A stretch of DNA of 64,000 bases. Source: Actinomadura rifamycini DSM 43936 (GTDB lineage Bacteria > Actinomycetota > Actinomycetes > Streptosporangiales > Streptosporangiaceae). Where the stretch lies: positions 1-64,000 of the forward strand of contig NZ_AULB01000034.1 in NCBI RefSeq assembly GCF_000425065.1, written 5' to 3'. A program made the position numbers and the translations under genes. Of this stretch, positions 33,705 through 42,850 are shown piece by piece; positions within the stretch are counted from its first letter, which is position 1, and every line of letters starts with the position of its first letter. The notes beneath the pieces were generated by a model. That model worked only from the letters and a program-made list of their open reading frames with translations. It was not told the DNA's origin and did not search any database.

Positions 33705-34331
33705 TTAGTTGTACCGTTCACCTGACTACGCGTGGATGGGTGTAGCGAAAGGTGTGCGCGACCGATTGTGTCGGCCCGATGCGTGTCAAACGGTTCATGA
33801 TTCGCGTAGGCGCGAACCTATAAGTCATTGATCACCGCGGTGGTCCCCTCACCTCGTCGTGAAAGACCAATGCTTCGGTCGGCCGGAACGTTAACAGCGG
33901 TCTTCGGGGTGATCAATGAACGGAGTGTGACGGACCGCACGTAAAGCGTGCGGTCCGTCGGCCCCTTGACGGTTCGGCCGTGTTCGGCAAGGGGACCCCG
34001 GACGGCCCGCCGCCGCCCGGCGGGCGCGGCCCCGGAAAGTCGGCCTGACCTCGGCGGCCGATGATCATGCGCGCGCGGGGTGCGCACCGGCCGGACGGGC
34101 GCCGCGTGCGCCGCACGGGCGCGCGCGGCGGCGCGGCGAGCGTCCGGTCCCGGTGTCGGTCGGTCCGGATCGGTGTCCGGATGCGGTCATCGGGCGGAAA
34201 AGATCGCCCCGGTCCGGCGGCCGCACCGCCCGCGCGACCCAGTTTCGGTCCGACCATAATCCCGACCCTTTTTCCTGACGGACGGTACGGACCCTCGGCG
34301 CCCGGCGCGGTGCGGGACTTACACTCGCGGC
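33705..34331. promoter_or_regulatory. Non-coding region carrying the cluster promoter
   Basis: 627 bases without a convincing gene; the 200 bases next to HDO-cupin B are AT-richer than most of the window, as expected for the operon's promoter. On the minus strand a TATAGG-like element occurs near 33822. A strong hairpin lies at 33929-33959. No dyad matching a known regulator was recognised. Confidence 0.4.
33929..33959. terminator. 13-bp stem hairpin
   Basis: GACGGACCGCACG and CGTGCGGTCCGTC around TAAAG, a perfect stem without a T tract. It lies upstream of the cluster promoter and before the plus-strand gene at 34332, so it is either a terminator of read-through or a regulatory structure. 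Confidence 0.55.
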
Positions 34332-34601
34332 ATGAATCTCGCTGACGCCGCCCGGATGATCCTTTCGGAATCGGCCGCGCACCCGGAACTGCTGCGCCTC
34401 GCTCGGTATTCGCACGAAGAATTTTCGCGCGGCAGGGCGGTTCCGCACGAAACTCTGAGCCAGATGCTGCGGGAAGCGGCGCGCAAGGACGTCTACCCCG
34501 CGCTGCGCGCGCGCTACGGCGTGCCCGCGTTCGACGCCATGGTCCTCGCCCTGGGCCGGGAGATCGACCGCCTCGCGCCGGTTCCGGTCAGGGCACGGTG
34601 A
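34332..34601 (+). CDS. Small helical protein of unknown function
   Basis: An 89-residue predicted all-helical protein (MNLADAARMILSESAAHPELLRLARYS, then LSQMLREAARKDVYPALRARYGVPAFDAMVLALGREIDRL). A -10-like TACACT ends six bases before ATG, giving a leaderless layout. Its last 14 bases overlap the convergent cydC 3' end. No family recognised; codon use and amino acid pattern look natural. Confidence 0.5.
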   Translation: MNLADAARMILSESAAHPELLRLARYSHEEFSRGRAVPHETLSQMLREAARKDVYPALRARYGVPAFDAMVLALGREIDRLAPVPVRAR

Positions 34602-36474
34602 TCGCCGGGGCGGCGCGCTCCCGCTCCCACATCGACCGGTAGATCCCCGGACGGGCCGCCAGCTCGGCGTGCGTGCCGCGATCGGCGATCCGCCCCCGGT
34701 CGAGCACGATGATCTCGTCGACGGCGTCCAGGCCCGCGAGCCGGTGCGTGACGAGCAGGGTCGTGCGCCCCTGCCCGGCGGCGTCCTCGGTGGCCGCGAG
34801 GAGGTCGGCGGTCAGGGCGTCGGCCGTCGCGGTGTCGAGGTGCTCCGCGGGCTCGTCCAGCAGCAGGACCGGGAAGCCCGCCAGCAGCGCGCGGGCCAGC
34901 GCGATCCGCTGCCGCTGCCCGCCCGACACCTGCGCGCCGTGCTCCCCGACCCGCGTGTCCAGTCCGGACGGCAGCGCGTCGACCCACTCCAGGAGGCGCG
35001 CCCGCCGCAGCGCGTCGCGGATCTCCGCGTCGGTCGCCGAGCGCCGCGCCAGCCGCAGGTTCTCGCCGATCGTCGAGTCGAACAGGTGCGCGTCCTGCGC
35101 GCACAGCCCGACGACGGTGCGCAGGTCGTCCCCGGCGAGGTCGCGGACGTCCGTGCCGTTCAGCGTCACCCGTCCGCCCGCCGGTTCGAGGAACCGCAGC
35201 AGCACGGACGCGAGCGTCGACTTGCCCGAACCGCTCGGGCCCACCACCGCGACGCGGCGTCCGGGCGCCAGGTCGAGCGACACGCCGTCGAGCGCCCACG
35301 GCCCGTCGGGCGTCCAGCGCGCGCGCAGGTCCGTGACGCGGACCGTGTGGGGCCCCTCCGGGAGCCGCACCGGCTCGTCCGGGTCCCGCACGGGTGCGGG
35401 GCCGTCCAGGACGGCGAACACCCGCGCCGCCGACGCCCGCACCCGCTCCAGGTACTGCGCCGCGAGCGGCAGCCCGTTGACGACCTCGAACGCGGCGAGC
35501 GGCAGCAGCACCACGGCCGCGAGCAGCACCCCGTCGAGCGTCCCGTCCCGCACCGCCGGCACGCCCGTCGCGAGCCCGCCCCACACGGCCAGCCCGCCCG
35601 CGAGCGCCGACAGCGCCGCGCCCAGCCCGGCCGTCCCCGCCGACCGGGCCGTCGCGCGGGTGAACTCCCGGTCGATCCGGGCGGCCTCCGCGAGCCGCGC
35701 CGGGGCCGCGCCGTAGGCGATCAGCTCGGGTGCCCCGTGCAGCGTGTCGACGACGTGCGACGCGAGCTCGCCCCGCAGGTCGGCCGTCCGCCGCTCCGCC
35801 CGCCGCGCGACCGCCGCCGACAGCCACGGCGCCGCGAGCCCGGCGGCCAGCAGCGCCGCCAGCAGCACGGCCCCGGCGGCGGGCAGCAGCGCCCACGCCA
35901 CCCCGACCGACGCGCCGCCCACGACGGCCGCGACCGCGCACGGCAGCAGCGTCCGCAGGTAGAGGTCCTGGACGGCGTCGACGTCGTCGACGAGCCGGGC
36001 GAGCAGGTCGCCGCCGCGGAACGCGGGCAGCCCCGCCGGCGCGAGCCGCTCCAGCCGCTCGTAGACGCGGGCCCGCAGGTCGGCGAGGATCCGGAACGTG
36101 GCGTCGTGCCCGACGAGCCGCTCCACGTACCGGAACACCCCGCGCCCGATCCCGAACGCCCGGACCGCCACGATCGCGACCATCAGCATCAGGACGGGCG
36201 GATGCTGCGCCGCCCGCGAGATCAGCCACGCCGACGTCCCCATCAGCGCGACGCCGCTCCCGAGCGCGAGCACCCCGAACACGACGGACACGGCCAGCCG
36301 CCCCCGCACGGGCCGGGTCATCTTGATCAGCCGCAGAACGGGCCGGCCCGGGTTTTCCACAGTTTCGCGTTCCCGTCCCGCCGTTTCACCTGCACGTTCG
36401 ACAATCGGATTGGGGTCGGCCCCCCTGGCCGGGCGGGGAGTGTCCACCCGCGGAGCCGCCATATCCGTCCTCAC
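34588..36474 (-). CDS. cydC: ABC exporter subunit CydC
   Basis: A 628-residue half-ABC transporter from GTG 36474, overlapping the cydD stop (GTGA). A charged N-terminal 55 residues precedes six helices (SVVFGVLALGSGVALMGTSAWLISRAAQHP). NBD: Walker A VGPSGSGKST, signature VSGGQRQRIALARALL, Walker B VLLLDEPAEHLD. With CydD it forms the heterodimer that exports thiols (glutathione/cysteine in E. coli) and/or handles haem, needed to assemble cytochrome bd. An in-frame ATG at 36462 is an alternative start. Confidence 0.92.
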   Translation of the reverse strand: MRTDMAAPRVDTPRPARGADPNPIVERAGETAGRERETVENPGRPVLRLIKMTRPVRGRLAVSVVFGVLALGSGVALMGTSAWLISRAAQHPPVLMLMVAIVAVRAFGIGRGVFRYVERLVGHDATFRILADLRARVYERLERLAPAGLPAFRGGDLLARLVDDVDAVQDLYLRTLLPCAVAAVVGGASVGVAWALLPAAGAVLLAALLAAGLAAPWLSAAVARRAERRTADLRGELASHVVDTLHGAPELIAYGAAPARLAEAARIDREFTRATARSAGTAGLGAALSALAGGLAVWGGLATGVPAVRDGTLDGVLLAAVVLLPLAAFEVVNGLPLAAQYLERVRASAARVFAVLDGPAPVRDPDEPVRLPEGPHTVRVTDLRARWTPDGPWALDGVSLDLAPGRRVAVVGPSGSGKSTLASVLLRFLEPAGGRVTLNGTDVRDLAGDDLRTVVGLCAQDAHLFDSTIGENLRLARRSATDAEIRDALRRARLLEWVDALPSGLDTRVGEHGAQVSGGQRQRIALARALLAGFPVLLLDEPAEHLDTATADALTADLLAATEDAAGQGRTTLLVTHRLAGLDAVDEIIVLDRGRIADRGTHAELAARPGIYRSMWERERAAPAITVP

Positions 36475-38126
36475 GCCGCCACCTCCGCCGGGGCGATGTG
36501 GACGATGCGGTCGGCGAGGGCGGCCAGGGCGGGGCGGTGGGCGACGAGGACGACCGTGCGGTCGGCGGCGAGGCGGCGGACGGCCTCGATGACGGCCGCC
36601 TCGCTCTCCGCGTCGAGGCCCGAGGTCGGCTCGTCCAGCAGGAGCAGCGGCGCGTCCCGCAGGAACGCGCGGGCGAGCGCGACCCGCTGCCGCTGCCCCG
36701 CCGACAGGCCCGCGCCGCGCTCGCCGATCGGGGTGTCGAGGCCGCGGGGGAGGCCGTCGGCGAACTCGAGGACGTTCGCGGCGCGGGCGGCGGCCCGCAC
36801 CGCCTCGTCGGTCGCGTCCGGGTCGCCGAGGCGGATGTTCGCGGCGATCGTCCCGGCGAACAGGTACGGGCGCTGCGGCACCCACGCCAGGTGGCGCCGC
36901 CACGCGTCCGGGTCGAGGTCGGCGAGGTCGGCCCAGTCGACGAGGACGCGCCCGGCGTCGGGCCGGACGAACCCGAGGAGGACGTTCAGCAGCGTCGACT
37001 TGCCCGACCCGCTCGGGCCGGTGAGGGCGACGGTCTCCCCCGGGTGGAGCGTGAGGGAGAAGGCGTCGAGGGCGGGCGCGTCGCGTTCCGGGTAGGCGAC
37101 GGTGACGCCGTCGACGCGGATCGTGGCGCGGCGGACGTCCGGGACGCGGGTGTCCGTCCCGGCCTCCGGCGGCGGGGTCTCGAGGACCTCGAAGATCCGT
37201 CCGGCGGCGGTGAGGCCCTCGACGCTCGCGTGGTACTGGGCGCCGACCTGGCGCAGCGGGAAGTACGCCTCGGGCGCGAGGATCAGGATCAGCAGCGCGG
37301 TCTCGAACGCCATGCCGCCGTCGACGAGGCGGAGCCCGATCGACACGGCGACGAGCGCGACGGACAGCGTCGACAGCAGTTCGAGGACCATCGCCGACAC
37401 GAACGCGATCCGCAGCGTCGACATGGTGGCCTTGCGGTAGCGGCCGGTGACCTCGCGGATGCCGCGCGCCTGCGCCTTCGCGCGGCCGAACACCTTCAGC
37501 GTGGGCAGGCCCGCGACGACGTCCAGGAAGTGCGCGGACAGCAGCGAGAGGGTGCGCCATTGCCGGTCCATCTTCCACTGCGTCGCGAGGCCCACCAGGA
37601 TCGCGAAGACGGGGATCAGCGGGACGGTCACCGCGATGATCACCGCGGAGAGCCAGTCGCCGAGCAGGATGCGCGCGCCGACGGCCAGCGGGACCGTTAC
37701 GGCGAGGACGAGCTGCGGCAGGTAGCGGGCGAAGTAGCCGTCGAGGGCGTCGACGCCGCGGGTGGCGAGCGTCGCCAGTTCGCCGCTGCGCTCGCCCGAC
37801 AGCCAGCGCGGGCCGAGCCGGGTCGCGTGCTCTAGGAGGCGGCCCCGGAGCTGGGACTTGACGGCGGCGGCCGACCGGTGCGCCGCCACCTCCTGGAGCC
37901 ACGCGACGGCGGCGCGGCCCGCGACGACCGCGAGGAGCAGCAGCATCGGGGTGCGCAGGTCGCCGAGGCCGGCCGAACCGAGGAACGTCCGGGCGATCAT
38001 GTCGGCGAGCAGCGTCGCCTGCGCGATGACCAGCCCGGCGGTCGCGGTGCCGAGGACGGCCGACGCGGCGAGGAACGCGCGGGTGGTGCGGGCGTGGCGC
38101 AGCAGGCGCGGGTCGAGGGGCTTCAT
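36471..38126 (-). CDS. cydD: ABC exporter subunit CydD
   Basis: A 551-residue partner of CydC from ATG 38126, overlapping the cydB stop (ATGA). TM domain begins PLDPRLLRHARTTRAFLAASAVLG; the segment HFLDVVAGLPTLKVFGRAKAQ is typical of CydD. NBD: Walker A TGPSGSGKST, signature LSAGQRQRVALARAF, Walker B LLLLDEPTSGLD. Required for cytochrome bd assembly. The cydA-B-D-C order is usual in actinomycetes. Confidence 0.94.
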   Translation of the reverse strand: MKPLDPRLLRHARTTRAFLAASAVLGTATAGLVIAQATLLADMIARTFLGSAGLGDLRTPMLLLLAVVAGRAAVAWLQEVAAHRSAAAVKSQLRGRLLEHATRLGPRWLSGERSGELATLATRGVDALDGYFARYLPQLVLAVTVPLAVGARILLGDWLSAVIIAVTVPLIPVFAILVGLATQWKMDRQWRTLSLLSAHFLDVVAGLPTLKVFGRAKAQARGIREVTGRYRKATMSTLRIAFVSAMVLELLSTLSVALVAVSIGLRLVDGGMAFETALLILILAPEAYFPLRQVGAQYHASVEGLTAAGRIFEVLETPPPEAGTDTRVPDVRRATIRVDGVTVAYPERDAPALDAFSLTLHPGETVALTGPSGSGKSTLLNVLLGFVRPDAGRVLVDWADLADLDPDAWRRHLAWVPQRPYLFAGTIAANIRLGDPDATDEAVRAAARAANVLEFADGLPRGLDTPIGERGAGLSAGQRQRVALARAFLRDAPLLLLDEPTSGLDAESEAAVIEAVRRLAADRTVVLVAHRPALAALADRIVHIAPAEVAA

Positions 38127-39151
38127 CCGACCGGGCTCTTGCGCTTCGGGGTCTTCGCCGGCGGGATCTGCGCGGTGCCGATCCGCTTGCGGAACACCCA
38201 GTACGTCCAGCCCTGGTAGATCATCACGATCGGGGTGAACACCAGCGCGACCCACGTCATGATCTCGAGGGTGTAGGCGCTGGACGCCGCGTTCTCCTTC
38301 GTCAGGCCGTTCGCGGCGCCGATCGTGGACGGCATCACGTCGGGGAACAGCGAGCCGAACAGCGTCACGAAGGCGAGGACGACGGCCGTCCCGGTCCCGA
38401 TGAAGGCCCAGCCCTCGCGGCCGCGCGCGTTCGCGGCGGCGGCGCCGAGGAGCCCGGCGGCGACGCCGGCGACCGCGAGCCACGTCCACGCCTTGCCGTA
38501 CTGCACCTGCGTGACCAGCAGGAACGCCCCGGCGACGACGAGCGCGGCGGCGGCCGCGACGCGTGCGATGCTCCGCGCGTGCGTCCGGACGCTCCCGGTG
38601 GTCTTCAGCGCGACGAACACGGCCCCGTGCAGGACGAACAGGGTGAGCGTGGTCAGCCCGCCGAGCAGCGCGTACGGGTTGAGGAGGTCGAGGAGCGTCC
38701 CGGCGTACTCGTGGTCGGCGTCCAGCGGGACGCCCCGGACGATGTTCGCGAACGCGACGCCCCACAGGAACGCGGGGACGACGCTGCCCCAGAAGATCGC
38801 GCGGTCCCAGCGGGCGCGCCACAGCGCGTCGTCGCGCTTGCCCCGGTACTCGAACGCGACGCCGCGCACGATCAGCGCGAGCAGGATGAGGAGGAGCGGC
38901 AGGTAGAAGCCGCTGAACAGGGTCGCGTACCACTCGGGGAAGGCGGCGAACATCGACGCGCCCGCGACGATGAACCACACCTCGTTGCCGTCCCACACCG
39001 GGCCGATCGTGTTGATCACGACCCGGCGGCGGACGTCGTCGCGGCCCAGCACCGGCAGCAGCATGCCGACGCCGAAGTCGAAGCCCTCCAGGAAGAAGTA
39101 GCCGATCCACAGGAACGCGATGATCAGGAACCAGGCGGTCGTCAGGTCCAT
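38123..39151 (-). CDS. cydB: Cytochrome bd ubiquinol/menaquinol oxidase subunit II
   Basis: A 342-residue membrane subunit (MDLTTAWFLIIAFLWIGYFFLEGFDFGVGMLLPVLG), with IGPVWDGNEVWFI conserved in CydB and eight or nine helices. It supports CydA in oxygen reduction under low oxygen or stress. 25 bases downstream of cydA. Confidence 0.96.
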   Translation of the reverse strand: MDLTTAWFLIIAFLWIGYFFLEGFDFGVGMLLPVLGRDDVRRRVVINTIGPVWDGNEVWFIVAGASMFAAFPEWYATLFSGFYLPLLLILLALIVRGVAFEYRGKRDDALWRARWDRAIFWGSVVPAFLWGVAFANIVRGVPLDADHEYAGTLLDLLNPYALLGGLTTLTLFVLHGAVFVALKTTGSVRTHARSIARVAAAAALVVAGAFLLVTQVQYGKAWTWLAVAGVAAGLLGAAAANARGREGWAFIGTGTAVVLAFVTLFGSLFPDVMPSTIGAANGLTKENAASSAYTLEIMTWVALVFTPIVMIYQGWTYWVFRKRIGTAQIPPAKTPKRKSPVG

Positions 39152-39176
39152 GACGGCGGGCCCTTTCGCTCGGAAG

Positions 39177-40592
39177 TCAGTAGGCGAACGCGAGCGCGCG
39201 CTCTTCGTCGTGGTCGTCGTCGCCGTCCTCGGGCGCCGGCGCGACCTCGTCCTCGGTGGGCGGCCCGGCCTTCGCGTACTTGGCGAGCAGCTTGACCTCG
39301 ATGACGAACAGGACGGCGTAGAGCGAGGTCAGCGCGGCGACGGAGAGCAGCATCGCGCCGGCGGACACGCCGGGCGAGACGCTCTGCGAGGTCTGCATCA
39401 GCCCGTACACCGACCACGGCTGGCGTCCCATCTCGGTGAACACCCATCCGGCGGAGCTGGCGATGAACGGGAGCGCGAGCGACAGCATCCCGATCCGCCA
39501 CGCCCACGGGTTGCCGGGCAGGCGGCCGCGGCGGGTCAGCCAGAGGCCGAGCATCGACAGCCCGGCGGTGGCCATCCCGATGTAGACCATCATCCGGAAC
39601 GTCCAGTACGTGACGGGGACGTTCGGCGTGTAGTCGCCCGGGCCGTGCTCGGCTTCGGCGGCGGCCTGGAGGTCGTCCATGCCCTGGACCTCGCCGTCGA
39701 AGCTGCCGGTGGCGAGGAACGACAGGATGCCGGGCACCTCGAGGCCGACGATCTCCTCGGTGCCGTCGAGGTTCCGGACGCTGAAGGGCGAGAACGGCGC
39801 CCCGGTCTGGGTGTCGTGCAGCCCCTCGGCGGCGGCCATCTTCATGGGCTGGTGCTCGGTGACGACCTTGCCGAGCATGTCGCCGCTGATCGCGACGGCG
39901 ATCGACGCGACGGCGGTGACGACGAGCGCCATCCGCAGCGACGGCCGGAACACCTCGACGTGCTTGCGCCGCATCAGGTGCCACGCGCTGACCCCGGCGA
40001 CGAACATCCCGGCGGTGACGAACGACGCCGCGATGGTGTGGGGGAACGCGGTGAGGTGCATCGGGTTCGTCAGGACGGCCCAGAAGTCGGTGAGCTCGGC
40101 GCGCCCGGACGCCTCGTCGATGCGGTAGCCGACGGGGTTCTGCATCCAGGAGTTCGCGGCGAGGATGAAGAACGCGGAGAGGATGGTGCCGAGCGACACC
40201 ATCCAGATGCACGCGAGGTGGATCTTCTTCGGCAGCCGGTCCCAGCCGAAGATCCAGAGGCCGAGGAAGGTCGACTCGAAGAAGAAGGCGAGCAGCCCCT
40301 CGATCGCGAGCGGCGCGCCGAAGACGTCTCCGACGAACCGGGAGTAGGCGGACCAGTTCATGCCGAACTGGAACTCCTGCACGATCCCCGTCACGATGCC
40401 CATCGCGAAGTTGATCAGGAAGAGCTTGCCCCAGAACTTCGTGGCCCGCAGGTACTCGGTCTTGCCCGTCCGCACCCAGGCGGTCTGCATCCCGGCGACG
40501 AGGGCGACGAGCCCGATGGACAGCGGGACGAACAGGAAGTGGTAGACGGTCGTGATCCCGAACTGCCACCGTGCGATGTCAACCGTGTCCAT
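39177..40592 (-). CDS. cydA: Cytochrome bd oxidase subunit I
   Basis: A 471-residue haem-bearing subunit from ATG 40592 (GGGAG-CAGG upstream; a GTG two codons earlier is possible). MDTVDIARWQFGITTVYHFLFVPLSIGL contains the haem b595 ligand His near residue 19; FQFGMNWSAYSRFVGDVFGAPLA is the conserved helix with GMNW; the short quinol-binding Q loop marks the actinobacterial type. CydA binds haems b558, b595 and d and reduces O2 to water without proton pumping. Controlled by the dyads just upstream. Confidence 0.96.
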   Translation of the reverse strand: MDTVDIARWQFGITTVYHFLFVPLSIGLVALVAGMQTAWVRTGKTEYLRATKFWGKLFLINFAMGIVTGIVQEFQFGMNWSAYSRFVGDVFGAPLAIEGLLAFFFESTFLGLWIFGWDRLPKKIHLACIWMVSLGTILSAFFILAANSWMQNPVGYRIDEASGRAELTDFWAVLTNPMHLTAFPHTIAASFVTAGMFVAGVSAWHLMRRKHVEVFRPSLRMALVVTAVASIAVAISGDMLGKVVTEHQPMKMAAAEGLHDTQTGAPFSPFSVRNLDGTEEIVGLEVPGILSFLATGSFDGEVQGMDDLQAAAEAEHGPGDYTPNVPVTYWTFRMMVYIGMATAGLSMLGLWLTRRGRLPGNPWAWRIGMLSLALPFIASSAGWVFTEMGRQPWSVYGLMQTSQSVSPGVSAGAMLLSVAALTSLYAVLFVIEVKLLAKYAKAGPPTEDEVAPAPEDGDDDHDEERALAFAY

Positions 40593-40651
40593 GGCCACCC
40601 TGCTCCCGGCCGAACGTCCCCGTCCTCATTGCGCGGGCCTCCCCGGCTATC

Positions 40652-40702
40652 TACTACAAGCTGTAGTACTACGTCCTGTACGACATACTACGAGCCGTAG
40701 TA
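40652..40702. promoter_or_regulatory. Repeated TACTAC/GTAGTA operators upstream of cydA
   Basis: Two perfect dyads, TACTACA-AGC-TGTAGTA (40652-40668) and TACTACG-AGC-CGTAGTA (40686-40702), centres 34 bases (about three turns) apart, with a weaker copy TACTACG-TCC-TGTACGA (40667-40683) between. They begin 60 bases upstream of the cydA start. The TACTAC...GTAGTA core resembles BlaI/CopY-type operators rather than Rex; the regulator is not in the window, so its identity is inferred. Confidence 0.8.
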
Positions 40703-40776
40703 CTACTTGTCGTCGTAATCCCGCTCACCCTCGCCGGTCGGGGACATGACCTTGATCACGTCGGACGGCCGTGCCG

Positions 40777-40807
40777 TTGACCTCAACGAAGGTTGAGGTT
40801 GCATAGT
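40777..40807 (+). promoter_or_regulatory. MerR/SoxR-type promoter of the SgcJ/EcaC gene
   Basis: TTGACC (-35, 40777-40782), 19-base spacer, CATAGT (-10, 40802-40807), then seven bases to ATG. The perfect dyad ACCTCAAC-GAAG-GTTGAGGT (40780-40799) fills the long spacer. A 19-base spacer with the dyad between the hexamers is the hallmark of MerR-family activation, and CCTCAA...TTGAGG is the SoxR-like class. Confidence 0.85.
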
Positions 40808-40814
40808 CGTCGTC

Positions 40815-41216
40815 ATGAGCACCGAAATGAACGAAACCGCGGACATCAAGGCCATTCACGAAGTCGTGGCCACCGTTGAGCGCACCCAGCGGGCCAGGGA
40901 CGTCGACGGCTTCCTGGAGCTGTTCCATCCCGAAGCCCTGTGGACGACCGCGCACGGCAGAGTCCTGATCGGCTTGGACGCGATCGCCGAGTTCACCCGC
41001 GCCGTCCTGCCGGGCGCCGTCTTCGAGGGGCCCGTCACGTACGAGCCCGTCCACGTGCAGTTCCTGCGCCCCGACGTGGCCGCCGTGAAGGTCCGGCAGG
41101 TCTACCGCGCGCCGGACGGCGACTCCGAGGGCGCGCCGCTGTACGTCATGACGAAGGACGAGGACGGGCGCTGGCTGCTGCACGCGAACCAGAACACCGA
41201 GGTGAAGGACCACTGA
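40815..41216 (+). CDS. SgcJ/EcaC-type SnoaL-like protein
   Basis: A 133-residue NTF2-fold protein: IKAIHEVVATVERTQRARDVDGFLELFHPEALWTTAHGRVLIGLDAIAEFTRAVLPGA, then YVMTKDEDGRWLLHANQNTEV. The family is named for SgcJ and EcaC of antibiotic pathways but is also widespread elsewhere without known activity. It is predicted leaderless from the MerR-type promoter. The name 'oxidoreductase' used in databases is unproven. Confidence 0.85.
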   Translation: MSTEMNETADIKAIHEVVATVERTQRARDVDGFLELFHPEALWTTAHGRVLIGLDAIAEFTRAVLPGAVFEGPVTYEPVHVQFLRPDVAAVKVRQVYRAPDGDSEGAPLYVMTKDEDGRWLLHANQNTEVKDH

Positions 41217-41222
41217 AGCGGC

Positions 41223-41253
41223 GGAGCCCCCGCCCGGTGGGGGCGGGGGCTCC
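41223..41253. terminator. Bidirectional terminator
   Basis: GGAGCCCCCGCCC and GGGCGGGGGCTCC, a perfect 13-bp stem with loop GGTGG, between the convergent SgcJ/EcaC and GntP genes. Confidence 0.8.
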
Positions 41254-41276
41254 GGCGCGCGGCGCGGAACGCCGCG

Positions 41277-42731
41277 TCAGGTGACGGAGAGGACGAGGCT
41301 GAGCGCCGCCGCGATGGCGAACGCGGTGCCGCCCATGAACGTCTCCATCAGCGTCCAGCTCTTCAGCGTCGTCCGGATGTCGATGTCCATGTAGCGGTTG
41401 AACAGCCAGAACCCGGAGTCGTTGACGTGCGACAGGACGGTGCCGCCCGCGGCCACCGCGACCACCACCAGCGCGATCTCCGGCTGCGACAGCCCCGCCT
41501 CCGCGATCAGCGGGGCGACGATCGGCGCGGTCGTCACGATCGCCACCGTCTTGGACCCGAGCGCGACCCGCAGCGCGGTCGCGATCAGGAACGCCAGCAC
41601 GACCACCGGCAGCGACGTCTCGCCGAGCAGGTCGGCCAGCGCCTCCCCGGCGCCGGTGCTCTCCAGCACCGCGCCGAACACGCCGCCCGCGCCCGTCACC
41701 AGCAGCACCAGCGCCACCGGCCCGAGCGACGCGGACGCCGCCTTCTCCAGCCGGTCCATGCTGAACCCGCCGCGCAGGCCGAGCAGCCAGAACGACAGCA
41801 GCGTCGCCACGGTCAGCGCGATGACCGGCGAGCCGATGAACCGGAGCGCCGACTGCACCCCGCCGTCCGGCAGCACCGTGTCGGCGAACGTGTTCATCAT
41901 GATCATCAGCACCGGCAGCAGCATCACGGCGAGCGTCACCGCGAACGACGGCGCCCGCGCCGCCCCGCCGCCGTCCGCGCCGCCCTGGCCGGCGGTGCCG
42001 CCCGCGCGGCCGGACTGCTCCCGCGCCTCGGCGACGAGCTGCGCCGGGACGGGCGTTTCCAGCCGGTCGCCGACCCTGATGCCGAACAGGTACGCGCCGA
42101 TGAACCAGGCGGGCAGGCCGCACACCAGGCCCATGATCGTCACCCAGCCGAGGCCGGCGCCGAGCAGGCCCGCGGCGGCGACGGGGCCGGGGTGCGGCGG
42201 CAGCACCGCGTGCATGATCGCCAGGCCGCCGACGGCCGGGAGCGCGATGCTGATCAGCGACCGGCCGGACCGCTGCGCCACCGCGTAGATCAGCGGCAGC
42301 AGGATGATGAAGCCGACGTCGAAGAAGACCGGCACACCGAAGATCAGCGCCGTCAGCCCGACGGCGAGCGGCGCGCGCTTCTCGCTGAACGCCGCCAGCA
42401 GCCGGCCCGACAGCACCTCGGCCGCGCCGGACTCCTGCATGACGCGGCCCAGCATGGCGCCCAGCGCGACGATGATCGCGATCTCGCCGAGCGTCTCGCC
42501 CATGCCGGCCTCGAGCACGGCGGGCAGGTCGGTGGGCCGGATGCCGGCCGCCAGGCCGACGCCGACGCTGACCACGAGCAGCGCGAGGAAGGCGTGCAGC
42601 TTCGCCTTGATGACCAGTAGCAGCAGCAGGGCGATGCCGCCGGCGAGGAGGAGCAGCAGCGCCCACGGCGGCAGCGTCCACGCCATGGCCGGCGGGTCGG
42701 CGGCCAACGCGGGCGCGGTGAGGACAGGCAA
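41277..42731 (-). CDS. GntP-family gluconate/sugar-acid permease
   Basis: A 484-residue permease with about 12-14 helices. TTG 42731 is the start because AGGAGG lies five bases upstream. GntP features: AIIVALGAMLGRVMQESGAAEVLSGRLL, GVPVFFDVGFIILLPLIYAVA, HAVLPPHPGPVAAAGLLGAGLGWV and LGSKTVAIVTTAPIV. A Gly/Ala-rich cytoplasmic loop interrupts the middle. Being last gene of the glucarate operon, it likely imports D-glucarate or galactarate. Confidence 0.9.
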   Translation of the reverse strand: MPVLTAPALAADPPAMAWTLPPWALLLLLAGGIALLLLLVIKAKLHAFLALLVVSVGVGLAAGIRPTDLPAVLEAGMGETLGEIAIIVALGAMLGRVMQESGAAEVLSGRLLAAFSEKRAPLAVGLTALIFGVPVFFDVGFIILLPLIYAVAQRSGRSLISIALPAVGGLAIMHAVLPPHPGPVAAAGLLGAGLGWVTIMGLVCGLPAWFIGAYLFGIRVGDRLETPVPAQLVAEAREQSGRAGGTAGQGGADGGGAARAPSFAVTLAVMLLPVLMIMMNTFADTVLPDGGVQSALRFIGSPVIALTVATLLSFWLLGLRGGFSMDRLEKAASASLGPVALVLLVTGAGGVFGAVLESTGAGEALADLLGETSLPVVVLAFLIATALRVALGSKTVAIVTTAPIVAPLIAEAGLSQPEIALVVVAVAAGGTVLSHVNDSGFWLFNRYMDIDIRTTLKSWTLMETFMGGTAFAIAAALSLVLSVT

Positions 42732-42850
42732 CGTCGCCTCCTGGAGGGATGCGCGGAGCGCGGGGTGGGTGGGGTGGACGGGGCGGGAGCGCAGGGGGGA
42801 GCGAGGCGGGGCGAAAGCGGGGGGCGGAGGCGGGGGACGGAGAGGGAGGG

